64,000 nt of DNA from an uncultured Campylobacter sp. (GCA_934718785.1 CAKVAF010000001.1:146808-210807); one strand, 5' to 3'; counted from the stretch's first letter, positions 25,441 through 34,765 are shown. Made by a program: numbers and translations. The notes: generated from the letters alone by a model not told the origin.

Positions 25441-26423
25441 TTTGCATCCAAACTTTGAAACTTCTCATCACTTTTTTGTAAATTCGCTTCCATTTTGCGA
25501 ATTTCTTGCTCGCCGTTTCGCACTAATTTTTCATCAGGGGCTTTGATATTCTTGCTTTTATTAGGGTATTCAACCTTGCTTAAAATGAAGCGAAAGACAT
25601 TTAAGCGTGCCTTTTTTTTATTATCTGAGCTTATAATAGTCCATGGGCATTCATTTGTGTTTGAAGCAAGGAGCATAGAGTATTTAGCTAGGGTGTATTT
25701 ATCCCAAAATTCTTGTGATTTTTGATCCACAGGCGAGAGTTTATACTGCTTTAAAGGATCGTTTTTGCGGCTTTCAAAGCGCCTTTTTTGCTCGTCCTTA
25801 GATACAGAAAAATAAAATTTAAAAAGCAAAATTCCGCTGTATTTAAGCATACTTTCAAAAAGTGGTACTTCTCTTAAAAAATGCTTATGCTCATCAGGCG
25901 TGCAAAAGCCCATCACAGGCTCAACGCCCGCTCTATTATACCACGAGCGATCAAAAATGACGATTTCACCGCCTGCTGGAAGGTGTGAGACATAGCGCTG
26001 AAAATACCACTGCGTGCGCTCGACTTCACTTGGCTTTTCAAGCGCGACCACACGACACCCTCTAGGATTTAAATGCTCAGTCAGTCTTTTTATAGCCCCG
26101 CCCTTGCCTGCTGCATCGCGGCCCTCTGTGATGATTAAAATCTTAAGTCCCTTTTCTTTGACGAAATTTTGAAATTTCAAAAGCTCGATTTGCAACTTTT
26201 CAAGCTCTTTTTCATACTCAATGGTGGATTTTTTGACCTTGACATCGACATAGCTGGAGTTTTTATCTGCTTTTTGAAAGATTTTATCGTTTTTAGGAGC
26301 ATTTTTTGCAGACGTTTTAACGCTTTTAACCTCGCTTTTTTTAGTCCTTTGAGGCTTTAAATCCTCGATTTTAAACTCTTTTAATTCGCTAAGTTCTTTA
26401 GAAGTGCTTTTATTTTTTTTCAT
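25437..26423 (-). CDS. ppk2: Polyphosphate kinase 2
   Basis: A 328-residue PPK2. Walker A GRDAAGKGG at 101-109, lid-region NPRGCRVVALEKPS, Walker B FDRSWYNRAGVEP. PPK2 uses polyphosphate to make GTP/ATP from NDPs. The first 65 residues are a Lys/Ser-rich, probably disordered extension, making it longer than I recall for C. jejuni Cj0604 (about 295 aa). It is divergent from dsbD, as in C. jejuni Cj0603c/Cj0604. Confidence 0.93.
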   Translation of the reverse strand: MKKNKSTSKELSELKEFKIEDLKPQRTKKSEVKSVKTSAKNAPKNDKIFQKADKNSSYVDVKVKKSTIEYEKELEKLQIELLKFQNFVKEKGLKILIITEGRDAAGKGGAIKRLTEHLNPRGCRVVALEKPSEVERTQWYFQRYVSHLPAGGEIVIFDRSWYNRAGVEPVMGFCTPDEHKHFLREVPLFESMLKYSGILLFKFYFSVSKDEQKRRFESRKNDPLKQYKLSPVDQKSQEFWDKYTLAKYSMLLASNTNECPWTIISSDNKKKARLNVFRFILSKVEYPNKSKNIKAPDEKLVRNGEQEIRKMEANLQKSDEKFQSLDAK

Positions 26424-26507
26424 CTTTATTTAGCCTTTTTTTAAATTTGTCATAAATTTACCATAAAACTTTATAATAATAGCTTAAATTTAAGCTTTGG
26501 AGTTATT

Positions 26508-28247
26508 TTGCGTTTTATTTTGGCGATTTTTTTGCTTTTAAATCTTTGCTTTGGCGCTATTTTAAGCGTGAATGACGCGTTTAAACTCACGCAAGGACAA
26601 GATAATAGCGGCGTTTTTGTGCAAATTGATTTAGGCAATGAAATTTTTCTTTACAAAAAAGAACTTCAAGTGCTTTTAAATGGCAAAAATGTTACAAATT
26701 TACTCAACTTACCCCAAGCTAAAAATATCAACGGCGAAGAGCGCTTTTATCAAAGTCTAAGGCTTCATTTTAGCACTTATATGCTAAGCAAAGAACTAGC
26801 CCAGCTTCAAAGCCCAGCTAGCCTTGTTTTAAGTTATCAGGGCTGTTCTAATGCGGGCTTTTGCTATAGACCTTTAAAGGCTATTTTTAAGCTCGAAAAT
26901 GTGCAAAATCACTTTCAAATCACGCCTTTAAGTATCAACAGCACGAAAGAAACAAGCGCGCTTTCAAAGGAATTTAAAAGCGAGTTTAAAAATGATGATT
27001 TAAGTGCTGAGTTTAACAAAGGCTTTTTTCTCACACTTTTAAGCTTCTTTATTTATGGGCTTTTGCTCTCTCTTACGCCTTGCACACTGCCTATGATACC
27101 GATTTTATCAAGTCTCATCATCACAAAGGGCGGGCAAAGTGCTTCAAAGGCTTATAATGTCTTTCTTTGCTTCATTTTCGTGCTTTTTATGTCCCTTGCT
27201 TACGCGCTTGCGGGGCTTTTTTCAGCCTTTCTTGGAGCTAGCGTTCAAATCTTTTTACAAAAACCAGCTGTTTTGATAGGCTTTGCGCTCATTTTCGTGC
27301 TTTTAGCCCTGAGTTGTTTTGGCGTTTTTAGCTTTAAAATGCCCTTTCAAAATGCCTTAAATAAGCTAAATTTCAAAGGAAGTGGCATTTTAATCATCCC
27401 TATTATGGGCTTTTTATCCGCTCTTATCGTAGGTCCTTGCACGGCTGCACCTTTAGCAGCAGCGCTTTTGTATATAGCAAATAGCGCTGATGTAGTGCTT
27501 GGAGCAAGTGCGCTTTTTGTTTTAAGTCTAGGAATGGGCGCGCCGCTACTTTTAATTGGGCTTGGCATAGGCTTTTTAAAGCAAGGCGCTTGGATGAAAA
27601 AGGTCAATTTCATCTTTGCCTTTTTGCTACTTAGCGTGGCGATTTATTTTATCTCGCGTCTTTTGCCAGAAGCTTTCAAGCTCGTTAGTTACGGCGTTTT
27701 GGGCGTGTTTTTTGTAAGCTTTCTAGGACTTTTTGAAAGTTTAAATTCAGCTCAAAATATCAATGTAACGCGCTTTAAAAAAGCCCTTTTAACCTTAATC
27801 TTAGCTTATTCTTTAGCTCTTTTTTTGGGTGGGCTTTTTGGAGGCAAAGAGCTTTTAAATCCTTTAAATTTAAGCATTTCAAGCAATTTAGGCAAGAGTG
27901 AAAGCACGCTTTTTTTTAAAGAAATCAAAAATCTAAAAGACTTAAAAGCTGAGATTAAAAATTCACAAAAGCCCATAATGCTTGAATTTACAGCCGCTTG
28001 GTGTGTTAATTGCAAGGTTTTAGAAGAAAGCGTTTTTAAAGATGAGTGCGTGCTAGAGCGTTTGAAAGATTTTAATTTATTGCGCGCTGATATTACCAAA
28101 GGCAGCGACAAAGAGCTTGAAATCATAAAAGAATTTCAAGCCTTTGCGCCCCCTGTGCTGCTCTTTTTTGATAAAGGGGGGCAGGTTTTGCGCATTGATG
28201 GGCTTATTAGCGCGCAAGAGTTTTTAACAAAAATAAATAAAATTTAA
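26508..28247 (+). CDS. dsbD: Thiol:disulfide interchange protein DsbD
   Basis: A 579-residue protein moving electrons from cytoplasmic thioredoxin to the periplasm. Signal peptide (1-17); nDsbD domain with GCSNAGFCYRP; eight-helix membrane domain (about 175-440) with the redox cysteines in LTPCTLPMIP and VGPCTAAPLA; C-terminal thioredoxin domain with AAWCVNCK. Start is TTG with TTGGAG 5 nt upstream; a TATAAT lies at 26472-26477. It probably supplies reductant for cytochrome c maturation. Confidence 0.95.
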   Translation: MRFILAIFLLLNLCFGAILSVNDAFKLTQGQDNSGVFVQIDLGNEIFLYKKELQVLLNGKNVTNLLNLPQAKNINGEERFYQSLRLHFSTYMLSKELAQLQSPASLVLSYQGCSNAGFCYRPLKAIFKLENVQNHFQITPLSINSTKETSALSKEFKSEFKNDDLSAEFNKGFFLTLLSFFIYGLLLSLTPCTLPMIPILSSLIITKGGQSASKAYNVFLCFIFVLFMSLAYALAGLFSAFLGASVQIFLQKPAVLIGFALIFVLLALSCFGVFSFKMPFQNALNKLNFKGSGILIIPIMGFLSALIVGPCTAAPLAAALLYIANSADVVLGASALFVLSLGMGAPLLLIGLGIGFLKQGAWMKKVNFIFAFLLLSVAIYFISRLLPEAFKLVSYGVLGVFFVSFLGLFESLNSAQNINVTRFKKALLTLILAYSLALFLGGLFGGKELLNPLNLSISSNLGKSESTLFFKEIKNLKDLKAEIKNSQKPIMLEFTAAWCVNCKVLEESVFKDECVLERLKDFNLLRADITKGSDKELEIIKEFQAFAPPVLLFFDKGGQVLRIDGLISAQEFLTKINKI

Positions 28248-28365
28248 AGTGCTAAATGAATAAGAATTTAAGCACTTTCAAATCCCGCGCCTTAGAATTT
28301 AAATCAATATGATAAATCAAGCATCTTATTTATAGATATTTATTGATTTTATTTGCTGAATATGC

Positions 28366-28371
28366 TAGAAT
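28366..28371 (+). promoter_or_regulatory. Extended -10 promoter of the toxin-antitoxin pair
   Basis: TGCTAGAAT, 35 nt before the antitoxin ATG. Such operons are usually autorepressed; I see no clear palindromic operator here. Confidence 0.45.
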
Positions 28372-28405
28372 GTTTTTCTAAAATTATAAGTAAAAAGGTT
28401 GTTTT

Positions 28406-28633
28406 ATGAGAGTATCAATTAATATTGAAAATGCTGATACAAGTATTATCAACGCAATAAAAGCCATACTCAAAACACGTTCAACAATCAACTTTACAAT
28501 TCAACAAGAAAAGAAAAAGAAAATTACGCCAAGCAAAAGGCTTTTAAAGGCGATAAAAGAAGTTGAAAACGGCGAAGTTGTCTCTTTTTCTAACTATAAT
28601 GAAGCAATGAAATATTTAAATGCTAACGATTAA
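28406..28633 (+). CDS. RelB/DinJ-like antitoxin
   Basis: A 75-residue protein. The N-terminal 30 residues (MRVSINIENADTSIINAIKA) are a beta strand followed by a helix, in the style of ribbon-helix-helix antitoxins, and the C-terminal half is a charged toxin-binding tail (GEVVSFSNYNEAMKYL). The toxin start lies 14 nt inside its end, the usual coupling in type II systems. Role inferred mainly from position upstream of a YafQ-like toxin. Confidence 0.75.
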   Translation: MRVSINIENADTSIINAIKAILKTRSTINFTIQQEKKKKITPSKRLLKAIKEVENGEVVSFSNYNEAMKYLNAND

Positions 28634-28889
28634 ATTTGCCAAATCGTTTAAAAAATCTTACAAAAAACTATCCCAAAAAGAACAAGATATATTTGCAGAA
28701 GTATCCAAAAAGCTTGCAAATAATGAATTATTAGACAAAAAATATAAAGACCACGCCCTAACAGGCAATTTTCAAGGATACAGAGAATGCCACTTAAAGC
28801 CTGATTTATTACTGATTTATAAAAAACTAGAAGCTGAATTGATACTTTATTGTGTGGATATTGGCTCTCATAGCGAATTTGGGTTATAG
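28620..28889 (+). CDS. YafQ/RelE-type mRNA interferase toxin
   Basis: An 89-residue RelE-superfamily protein. The YafQ pattern DHALTGNFQGYRECHLKPDLLLIYKK and SHSEFG is visible (quoted here in part: GYRECHLKPDLLLIYKK); it includes the expected acidic/histidine catalytic residues. YafQ cleaves mRNA on the ribosome. It overlaps the antitoxin by 14 bases. Flanks are unrelated (dsbD and a membrane protein), so the pair is probably a mobile insertion. Confidence 0.85.
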   Translation: MLTIKFAKSFKKSYKKLSQKEQDIFAEVSKKLANNELLDKKYKDHALTGNFQGYRECHLKPDLLLIYKKLEAELILYCVDIGSHSEFGL

Positions 28890-29049
28890 ATACTCAAGCA
28901 TAAAAGTTATCTTTATTACTCTTTATAGATTTATTTTCCACTATTCTTAAGTCTAAATATAAAATGAGAAAGAGTATTAAATTGATTTAAAATTTAAATT
29001 TCTATGTGTTAATTTAAATTTTTCTCAAATTTCATTTTTTAAAGCATTT

Positions 29050-29619
29050 TTGCTATACTTTTATTTTAAATTTATTTTAAAAAGCATTTATATTTCTTTT
29101 GCACTAGCTGCTTTTGCTTATATATTTTTATTTTTAACTGGATTTTTGGGATTTTTTATTCTCAAATTACTCGCTTTTGCAGTGATGATAAAGGTTTTGC
29201 TAGATATTAATAAATTATGCGCTGAGTCGCCCCTTTTATCCTTTATCATCTATCAGCTTAGTTTTATGGTAGGTTTATCCTTAATCACAGTAACATTCTT
29301 GCTGAGACTTTTAGCAAATTTCTTTGGCGGTGGATTTGATGATTTAGGATTTCTCTCACCTATAGCTTTTTTATTACTTGCTCTGTCTTTTGTGGCTATG
29401 TGTATTTATTATAAAACATTAAAAGACATTAGCAATGAAGCGATATTTTGGATTGTGCTTTTGCTCAATGCGGCTGCAATTTTTATTATCATAGCACAAG
29501 GTCTAGATGAAAAAACCATTTTAATTCTTCAAGGATTAGGCATTGTCGCCTTTTTTGTGGAGCTTTATGCGTGGAGCAAGGTTGAAGAATTTGTTACATA
29601 TGATGATGAAGATGAGTGA
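29050..29619 (+). CDS. Membrane protein of unknown function
   Basis: A 189-residue hydrophobic protein with five or six predicted helices and an acidic tail (VTYDDEDE). I recognise no family. The start is uncertain: the TTG at 29050 sits in a sequence (TTGCTATACTTTT) that also looks like a -10 box, there is no ribosome-binding site, and the first ATG (residue 46) would remove the first helices. It could therefore be 5'-truncated. The palindromic repeat starts just after its stop. Confidence 0.55.
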   Translation: MLYFYFKFILKSIYISFALAAFAYIFLFLTGFLGFFILKLLAFAVMIKVLLDINKLCAESPLLSFIIYQLSFMVGLSLITVTFLLRLLANFFGGGFDDLGFLSPIAFLLLALSFVAMCIYYKTLKDISNEAIFWIVLLLNAAAIFIIIAQGLDEKTILILQGLGIVAFFVELYAWSKVEEFVTYDDEDE

Positions 29620-29630
29620 TTGATTTTATA

Positions 29631-29837
29631 AATTGCCACGCAATGCCCTGCAATGACAAATTTTTAAGTTTTTTTGAAATTTAATTGTGTCATTGCGAGC
29701 CGATGAAATCGGCGTGGCAATCTATAATTTTATTTTAGAAAAAATTTAAATCGCCAATTGAAAGTGTGGATTGCTTCGTCGCTTCGCTTCTCGCAATGAC
29801 GAAATATAGACTACTTCGTTTGTGCCCAGTAATGACA
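29631..29837. repeat. Dispersed imperfect palindromic repeat, copy B
   Basis: Arms gtcattgcgag (29689-29699) and ctcgcaatgac (29790-29800) are perfect complements; inner parts gtggcaatc and ggattgc pair imperfectly. Flanking half-units gcaatgac (near 29651) and tttgtgcccagtaatgac (to 29835) match those of copy A at 13479. It fills the gap between the membrane protein and the kdsB 3' end. Confidence 0.8.
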
Positions 29838-29861
29838 GAATTTTTTAAATTTCTTTAAATT

Positions 29862-30569
29862 TTAAAACTCGCGTAAAGCCCTTTTATAGTCTTCTTCGCT
29901 ATCAATGCCTATGCTTTTTGTTTCAATTTGTAACATTTTAATATTTTTGCCATTTTCAAGTGCGCGAAGCTGCTCTAATTTCTCAGCTTTTTCAAGTCTT
30001 GATGGCTCAAATTTACAAAATTCACGCAAGGACTTTACGCTGTAAGCATAAATGCCTAAATGCGCTTTAAAATTACTATATTTTTCACGCTCATAAGGTA
30101 TTTTAGAGCGCGAAAAATAAAGAGCGTCCCCTTGTAAATTTGTAACAACCTTAACTAAATTACTATCCTCGCACTCTTTTGCACCTACTTCTTTAAAGCA
30201 GCTTGCCATAAAAGCTTTGTTTTGAAGTGCTAAGGTGGCAAAATCTTTAAATTTAGCGATATTAAAAGGCTCTATAAAGGGCTCATCAGCTTGCACATTG
30301 ATAATAAGCTCATCATCTTTAAGCCCTAATTTCTGACAAGCTTCATTGAGTCTATCGGTGCCACTTTGATGATTTTTACTTGTTAAAATAGCTTTAAATT
30401 TATATTCTTGTGCGATTTGAAACACCTTTTCATCATCTACAGCTATGCAAATTTCATCAACTTCGCTCACTCTTTTAGCCGTAGCAATAAACATAGGCAA
30501 GCCTCTAATTTCTTTTAAAATTTTATTTTCAAGACGCGTTGATTTAAGTCTTGCAGGGATTATTATCAT
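29862..30569 (-). CDS. kdsB: 3-deoxy-manno-octulosonate cytidylyltransferase
   Basis: A 235-residue enzyme activating Kdo with CTP for lipooligosaccharide inner core. Starts MIIIPARLKSTRL, with INVQADEPFIEP and SRSKIPYER. A longer start (30581) exists, but the ATG at 30569 matches the family and overlaps the thrC stop as ATGA. It ends the nadE-lpxK-thrC-kdsB operon; kdsB and lpxK both serve lipid A/core synthesis. Confidence 0.94.
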   Translation of the reverse strand: MIIIPARLKSTRLENKILKEIRGLPMFIATAKRVSEVDEICIAVDDEKVFQIAQEYKFKAILTSKNHQSGTDRLNEACQKLGLKDDELIINVQADEPFIEPFNIAKFKDFATLALQNKAFMASCFKEVGAKECEDSNLVKVVTNLQGDALYFSRSKIPYEREKYSNFKAHLGIYAYSVKSLREFCKFEPSRLEKAEKLEQLRALENGKNIKMLQIETKSIGIDSEEDYKRALREF

Positions 30570-31975
30570 TGTTTTATCCATTCTAAAATGCTATTTTTAA
30601 GCTCGCTAGGCTTAAAAACTTGCACTTTTTCATTTTCAGCCTTAAAAAGCTCTAAAAGCTCTTTTTTAATGCCTATTTTATAAAGCTCGGCAAGCTCTAT
30701 CATCGCTTCTTTTTCATCTTCGCATTTTTTGCAAAATATCGCTTCATAAATGCTTGGGCTAAATTTAGTCCATTCAGCGGTGGAGGTGATTAAAACAGGG
30801 GTTTTAAGCTCGCTAGGCAAAAGCTTAAAGCAAGTTGCAGTATGAGGATCAATGATCTTAGTGCTTGCAAATTCTTTTATAAAATCTCTTGTTTCAATAT
30901 CTGTGCTAAAATCAGCCTCAAAGTCTATTTGTAGGGCTTCAAGCTCACTTTTTTCAAGGCTAAAATGCTGATTTTTCTCAAGCTCAAAAAAAAGTTCTTT
31001 CGTGCGTTGATCGCCAAATTTATCAAAAATAAGTCTTTCAATATTTGATGAAATGAGTATATCCATCGCCGGACTTATGGTCTTTATGAGCTTACGCCCC
31101 CTTAAATCATACTCGCCTTTTGTGAAAAAATCGCTTAAAATGTGATTTGCATTGGAAGCAATTTTTATTTTTCCTATATTTGCACCCATTTTTTTAGCAT
31201 AATATGCACCCAAAGCATCACCAAAATTGCCACTTGGCACTATGATGTCAAATTTTTTGCCTATTTTTACACAGGCATAATAATGATAAATGATTTGAAA
31301 TAAAATGCGAGCAAAATTAATCGAATTTGCCGCTGTAAGCTCTAAATTTTCACTTTCTAAAGTCTTTTTAAAATCCTTATCATTTAAAAGCTCTTTTAAA
31401 GCTTTTTGCGCAACGTCAAAGTCGCTATCTATGGCAAAGCTTTTAAGATTTTTAGCCCTTAAGCTTGTCATTTGAAGAGCCTGGATTTTACTCGTGCCAT
31501 TAAAGGGATAAATGCAAGCTGCTTTGATATTTTTAGCATTTTCTAAGGCTTTTAAAGTAGCAGGTCCTGTATCTCCACTCGTTGCACAAAGCACTAAGAA
31601 ATTTTTCTCCTTAGCAAATTCGCTTAAAAGCACGCCAAAAGGCTGAAGAGCCATATCCTTAAAAGCACGCGTAGGTCCGTGATAAAGCTCGTTTATATAA
31701 AGATTTTCTTTAATCTTAAAAAATTTCACAGGCTCACTTGCATCATCAAAGCTTTTATAGCTTTTTAAAGCCTTTTTAAAAAGCTCTTCAAAGCCAAATT
31801 CAAAGCTTTCAATGAGCTTTAAAGCAAAATCATAATAATTTAAATCTTTATAATCTTCGCCCTTAAATTTAGGCAAAATTTTAGGACAGTAAAGCCCACT
31901 TCCTGCGGGGTTTAAAACAGCTTCTTTGAAAGTTTTGCTGATATTTTCATCCCTGCTTAAGACAAGTTTCATCAA
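30566..31975 (-). CDS. thrC: Threonine synthase
   Basis: A 469-residue PLP enzyme making threonine from O-phosphohomoserine. PLP lysine in TRAFKDMALQPFG; phosphate-binding VPSGNFGDALGAYYAKKMG, and CATSGDTGPATL. Coupled to lpxK upstream (ATGA-like overlap) and kdsB downstream. No other thr genes nearby. Confidence 0.96.
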   Translation of the reverse strand: MMKLVLSRDENISKTFKEAVLNPAGSGLYCPKILPKFKGEDYKDLNYYDFALKLIESFEFGFEELFKKALKSYKSFDDASEPVKFFKIKENLYINELYHGPTRAFKDMALQPFGVLLSEFAKEKNFLVLCATSGDTGPATLKALENAKNIKAACIYPFNGTSKIQALQMTSLRAKNLKSFAIDSDFDVAQKALKELLNDKDFKKTLESENLELTAANSINFARILFQIIYHYYACVKIGKKFDIIVPSGNFGDALGAYYAKKMGANIGKIKIASNANHILSDFFTKGEYDLRGRKLIKTISPAMDILISSNIERLIFDKFGDQRTKELFFELEKNQHFSLEKSELEALQIDFEADFSTDIETRDFIKEFASTKIIDPHTATCFKLLPSELKTPVLITSTAEWTKFSPSIYEAIFCKKCEDEKEAMIELAELYKIGIKKELLELFKAENEKVQVFKPSELKNSILEWIKQ

Positions 31976-32902
31976 TCATCCTTTATAAGTTTTTACAAAG
32001 TTTAAAATTTTTTCTTTTAAAGCCTCGCAAAGCTCTATTTCAAGGCTTATAAGCTGGGTTTTAAAACCCATATCCTTAATCTTAACATAATCTTTAAAAG
32101 TAAGCATCAAGGTGTCGCAGTTGTGCTTTTTAAGTAAATTTTCAAGCTCTTCTTTTTTAAAAAAATAATGATCCTTAAAAAAATGACAAGCCCTAGCCTT
32201 TATAAAATGCTCAAAAAGCCTAAAAGGCTTAGCTATGGCTGTGATTAAAAGAGCCTTTTGATTTTCTTTTGTGTAAGAATATTTAAAAAAATCCCTGCCC
32301 TCAAGTGCTACATAATCAGCCCTTTTCTCAAAGCTTTTTGGCAAACGATAAGCCCCACTTGGCAAGACAAAATCAAAAAAAGGTTTTTGCGCACTTTCAA
32401 GTAAAAGATCAAATTTTTTAATATAAAATTTAGAAAAAGCATCATCAAGCAAGATAAGATCAGCTCCTAAATTTTGAGCCTTTAAAATAGCTTTTTTTCT
32501 ATCACTACTTACAATCACAGCATCAATAAAGTTCTCATAAGCATACTCTTGTGCCTCGTCCCCGCTCTCATAGGCGTTTAAAAGCACTTTTTGGTTTAAT
32601 TTTACCAGTTTTAAGCCCTTGCTTTTTCTCTTATAACCCCTTAAAATCACAAAGATTTTTTTATCCTTAAAATGCTCTTTTAAAAATCTTGCAATGGCCT
32701 TTGTGGTCGGTGTTTTAAAATTACCCCCAAAGCTTAAATTTCCTACACTTATGCTAGGAATTTGGGGTATGAATTTAAAATGAAGCTTTGTATTTAAAAA
32801 CGCAAAAAATAAATAAATGAGACTCAAAGGCAAAAGCAAAATCGCAAGTGCTTTTTGCATTAAGCTTGGGCTAAAAAAATAGCTATCTAGCCAGGTACTC
32901 AT
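31976..32902 (-). CDS. lpxK: Tetraacyldisaccharide 4'-kinase
   Basis: A 308-residue inner-membrane enzyme phosphorylating the lipid A precursor. N-terminal membrane helix (LAILLLPLSLIYLFFAFL), P-loop region SVGNLSFGGNFKTPTTKA (GGNFKTP in place of the more usual GGNGKTP), LILLDDAFS and ALEGRDFF. Its start overlaps the nadE stop (ATGA). Confidence 0.93.
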   Translation of the reverse strand: MSTWLDSYFFSPSLMQKALAILLLPLSLIYLFFAFLNTKLHFKFIPQIPSISVGNLSFGGNFKTPTTKAIARFLKEHFKDKKIFVILRGYKRKSKGLKLVKLNQKVLLNAYESGDEAQEYAYENFIDAVIVSSDRKKAILKAQNLGADLILLDDAFSKFYIKKFDLLLESAQKPFFDFVLPSGAYRLPKSFEKRADYVALEGRDFFKYSYTKENQKALLITAIAKPFRLFEHFIKARACHFFKDHYFFKKEELENLLKKHNCDTLMLTFKDYVKIKDMGFKTQLISLEIELCEALKEKILNFVKTYKG

Positions 32903-33639
32903 AACTTTGCTATCGTAGGAAGTCTTCTTTTAAAGGCGTTTTTGCTTTCTCTTAGCTCTATCATCTTTAAAAGCTCTTTATCAGCAGTATTTAAAACACT
33001 CTCATCGCCCTTATCTCTAGCCTTTAAAAGAGTGTCAATCTTTGCATAAGAAAAGCCAAGCTCAGCCTCATCACTTTGTCCTGCGTATAAATCAGCACTA
33101 GCTGGCTTTGTGATGAAAATTTCAGGCAAACTTAAAAAGCGTGCAAGCTCGTAAATATCGCTTTTATAAAGCTCGCCTATGGGATTAAAAGCACAAGCTA
33201 AGTCCCCATAAATTGTGCCATATCCTAGAGTAAGCTCGCTTTTATTGCTAGTGCCAGCCACAAGATAATTTAAACGTGCTGAATAATCATAAAGCAAGCT
33301 CATACGAATTCTAGCGCTTAAATTGCCTATTCTTAGCCTATCTTTTGTAGGGCTTGCCTTTAAAAAGGCATTTAAAATATCTTTAATTTCTATAATTTCG
33401 TGCTTTAAGTTTAGAATTTGGCATAAATTTAGCGCGTCTTTAAGATTATTTTCATTTGAAAACTGAGAAGGCATTAAAAGAGCAAAGCAGTTCTCATTCA
33501 AAGCTTCTTTACAAAGCGTTGCCACCACAGCACTATCAACGCCCCCACTAAGTCCAAGTAGCGCTCCTTTAAGTCCTGATTCTTGCACCTGTTCTTTGAT
33601 AAAATGAATGAGCTTATCTTTTATGAGTGAAAAATTCAT
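32899..33639 (-). CDS. nadE: NH3-dependent NAD synthetase
   Basis: A 246-residue enzyme with the PP-loop LLGLSGGVDSAVVA, YLVAGTSNKSELTLGYGTIYGD, and KPASADLYAGQSDE. There is no glutaminase domain, so ammonia is the nitrogen donor. A TTG at 33651 would add four codons, but the ATG at 33639 has TTGGA 7 nt upstream. It is first in the leftward operon. Confidence 0.95.
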   Translation of the reverse strand: MNFSLIKDKLIHFIKEQVQESGLKGALLGLSGGVDSAVVATLCKEALNENCFALLMPSQFSNENNLKDALNLCQILNLKHEIIEIKDILNAFLKASPTKDRLRIGNLSARIRMSLLYDYSARLNYLVAGTSNKSELTLGYGTIYGDLACAFNPIGELYKSDIYELARFLSLPEIFITKPASADLYAGQSDEAELGFSYAKIDTLLKARDKGDESVLNTADKELLKMIELRESKNAFKRRLPTIAKL

Positions 33640-33695
33640 ACCCTGTTCCAAGATTTGATATAATTTTGTTATTATAACTCATTTAGGATTACAAA

Positions 33696-34304
33696 ATGCA
33701 AATTTTACAAAAAGCCTGTGGGCCATATGCTACAAATTGTTATATTTTAAAGACTGATAAGGGTGATTTTGTCATTGATCCGGGCGTAAATGCGCTTGAG
33801 TTTATTAAGCAAAACTGCACGCAAATAAAGGCTATTTTAAATACTCACGGCCATTTTGATCATGTGTGGGATAATGAAGCGCTAAAGAAGCATTTTAAAG
33901 CGCCTATTTACATACACGAAAAAGATGAGTTTATGCTTAATGATCCTTTTAATACAGGGCATAAACATTCTAAGGCTGATTTTTTAATCAAAGATGAAGA
34001 AGTTTTTGACATTGAGGGTGTGAGTTTTAAATTTCATTTTTTTCCAGGACACACGCCAGGATGTTGTATGATAGAGCTTGTGGGGGAAAATTTGATGTTT
34101 AGTGGGGATTTTTTGTTTCAAAATAGCATAGGGCGTTATGATTTTCCTTATTCAAGTGCAAGTGATATGAAAAAAAGTATTCAAAAAGCGGCTTTAATCA
34201 AGGATGATTTTAAGCTTTTGCCAGGTCATGGCTTTGAGACGACGCTTAAAAAAGAGCAAAATAATTTTAATTTTTGGCTCAATCAACTCAATTTAGAGCT
34301 TTAA
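33696..34304 (+). CDS. Metallo-beta-lactamase-fold hydrolase
   Basis: A 202-residue glyoxalase II-like protein. Metal motif NTHGHFDHVWD, further ligands in FFPGHTPGCCM, FSGDFLF and LLPGHGFET. Likely hydrolyses a thioester or similar substrate in the cytoplasm; substrate unknown. The ATG follows AGGATTACAAA. It is divergent from nadE and followed one base later by the small membrane protein, the same layout as C. jejuni Cj0810-Cj0808c (from memory). Confidence 0.92.
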   Translation: MQILQKACGPYATNCYILKTDKGDFVIDPGVNALEFIKQNCTQIKAILNTHGHFDHVWDNEALKKHFKAPIYIHEKDEFMLNDPFNTGHKHSKADFLIKDEEVFDIEGVSFKFHFFPGHTPGCCMIELVGENLMFSGDFLFQNSIGRYDFPYSSASDMKKSIQKAALIKDDFKLLPGHGFETTLKKEQNNFNFWLNQLNLEL

Positions 34305-34305
34305 A

Positions 34306-34707
34306 ATGGTAATTTTTCAATCTTTATTCGAGTTTTTAAGCCTTTATCTTATCTTTTTATGTGCTTTTTGTCTTTTGGGTGCTTTTTTTCAAAACAGGCT
34401 TGAAAACTTAAAGAAAAAAGAGCTTGAAAGCATTAAAAAAAGGCTTGATAAGGATTTGAACGAATTTGAAAAAGAAGAAAATTTAAAAACTAAAAAATCA
34501 AAAATGAAAAAAATTTATGAGTTTTGCCCTTGTCAAAGAGCTACAAGCAGTGGTTTAGCAAGTAAAATTTGCATTTATAGTGCAGGATTTTGCTTTATGC
34601 TTTCTTTAAGCAATATTGCTTTGATTCAAAACTATGAGTTTATAACTTTTTTGCTTTTATTTTTATCTTTTCTAACCCTTTTCATAGGCTGGATGATTAA
34701 AAAATAA
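34306..34707 (+). CDS. Small membrane protein with cytoplasmic coiled coil
   Basis: A 133-residue protein: helix 1 (about 8-27), a charged coiled-coil segment (30-68), then two closely spaced C-terminal helices (about 88-105 and 111-128). No family recognised. Starts one base after the hydrolase stop codon, so the two are co-translated. Also present as a small hydrophobic protein in C. jejuni at this site, from memory. Confidence 0.75.
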   Translation: MVIFQSLFEFLSLYLIFLCAFCLLGAFFQNRLENLKKKELESIKKRLDKDLNEFEKEENLKTKKSKMKKIYEFCPCQRATSSGLASKICIYSAGFCFMLSLSNIALIQNYEFITFLLLFLSFLTLFIGWMIKK

Positions 34708-34765
34708 ATTAATTTTGCTTTGAACTTGCTTTAAGCTTAAAAGCAGCACATCAATTTAAAGCACA

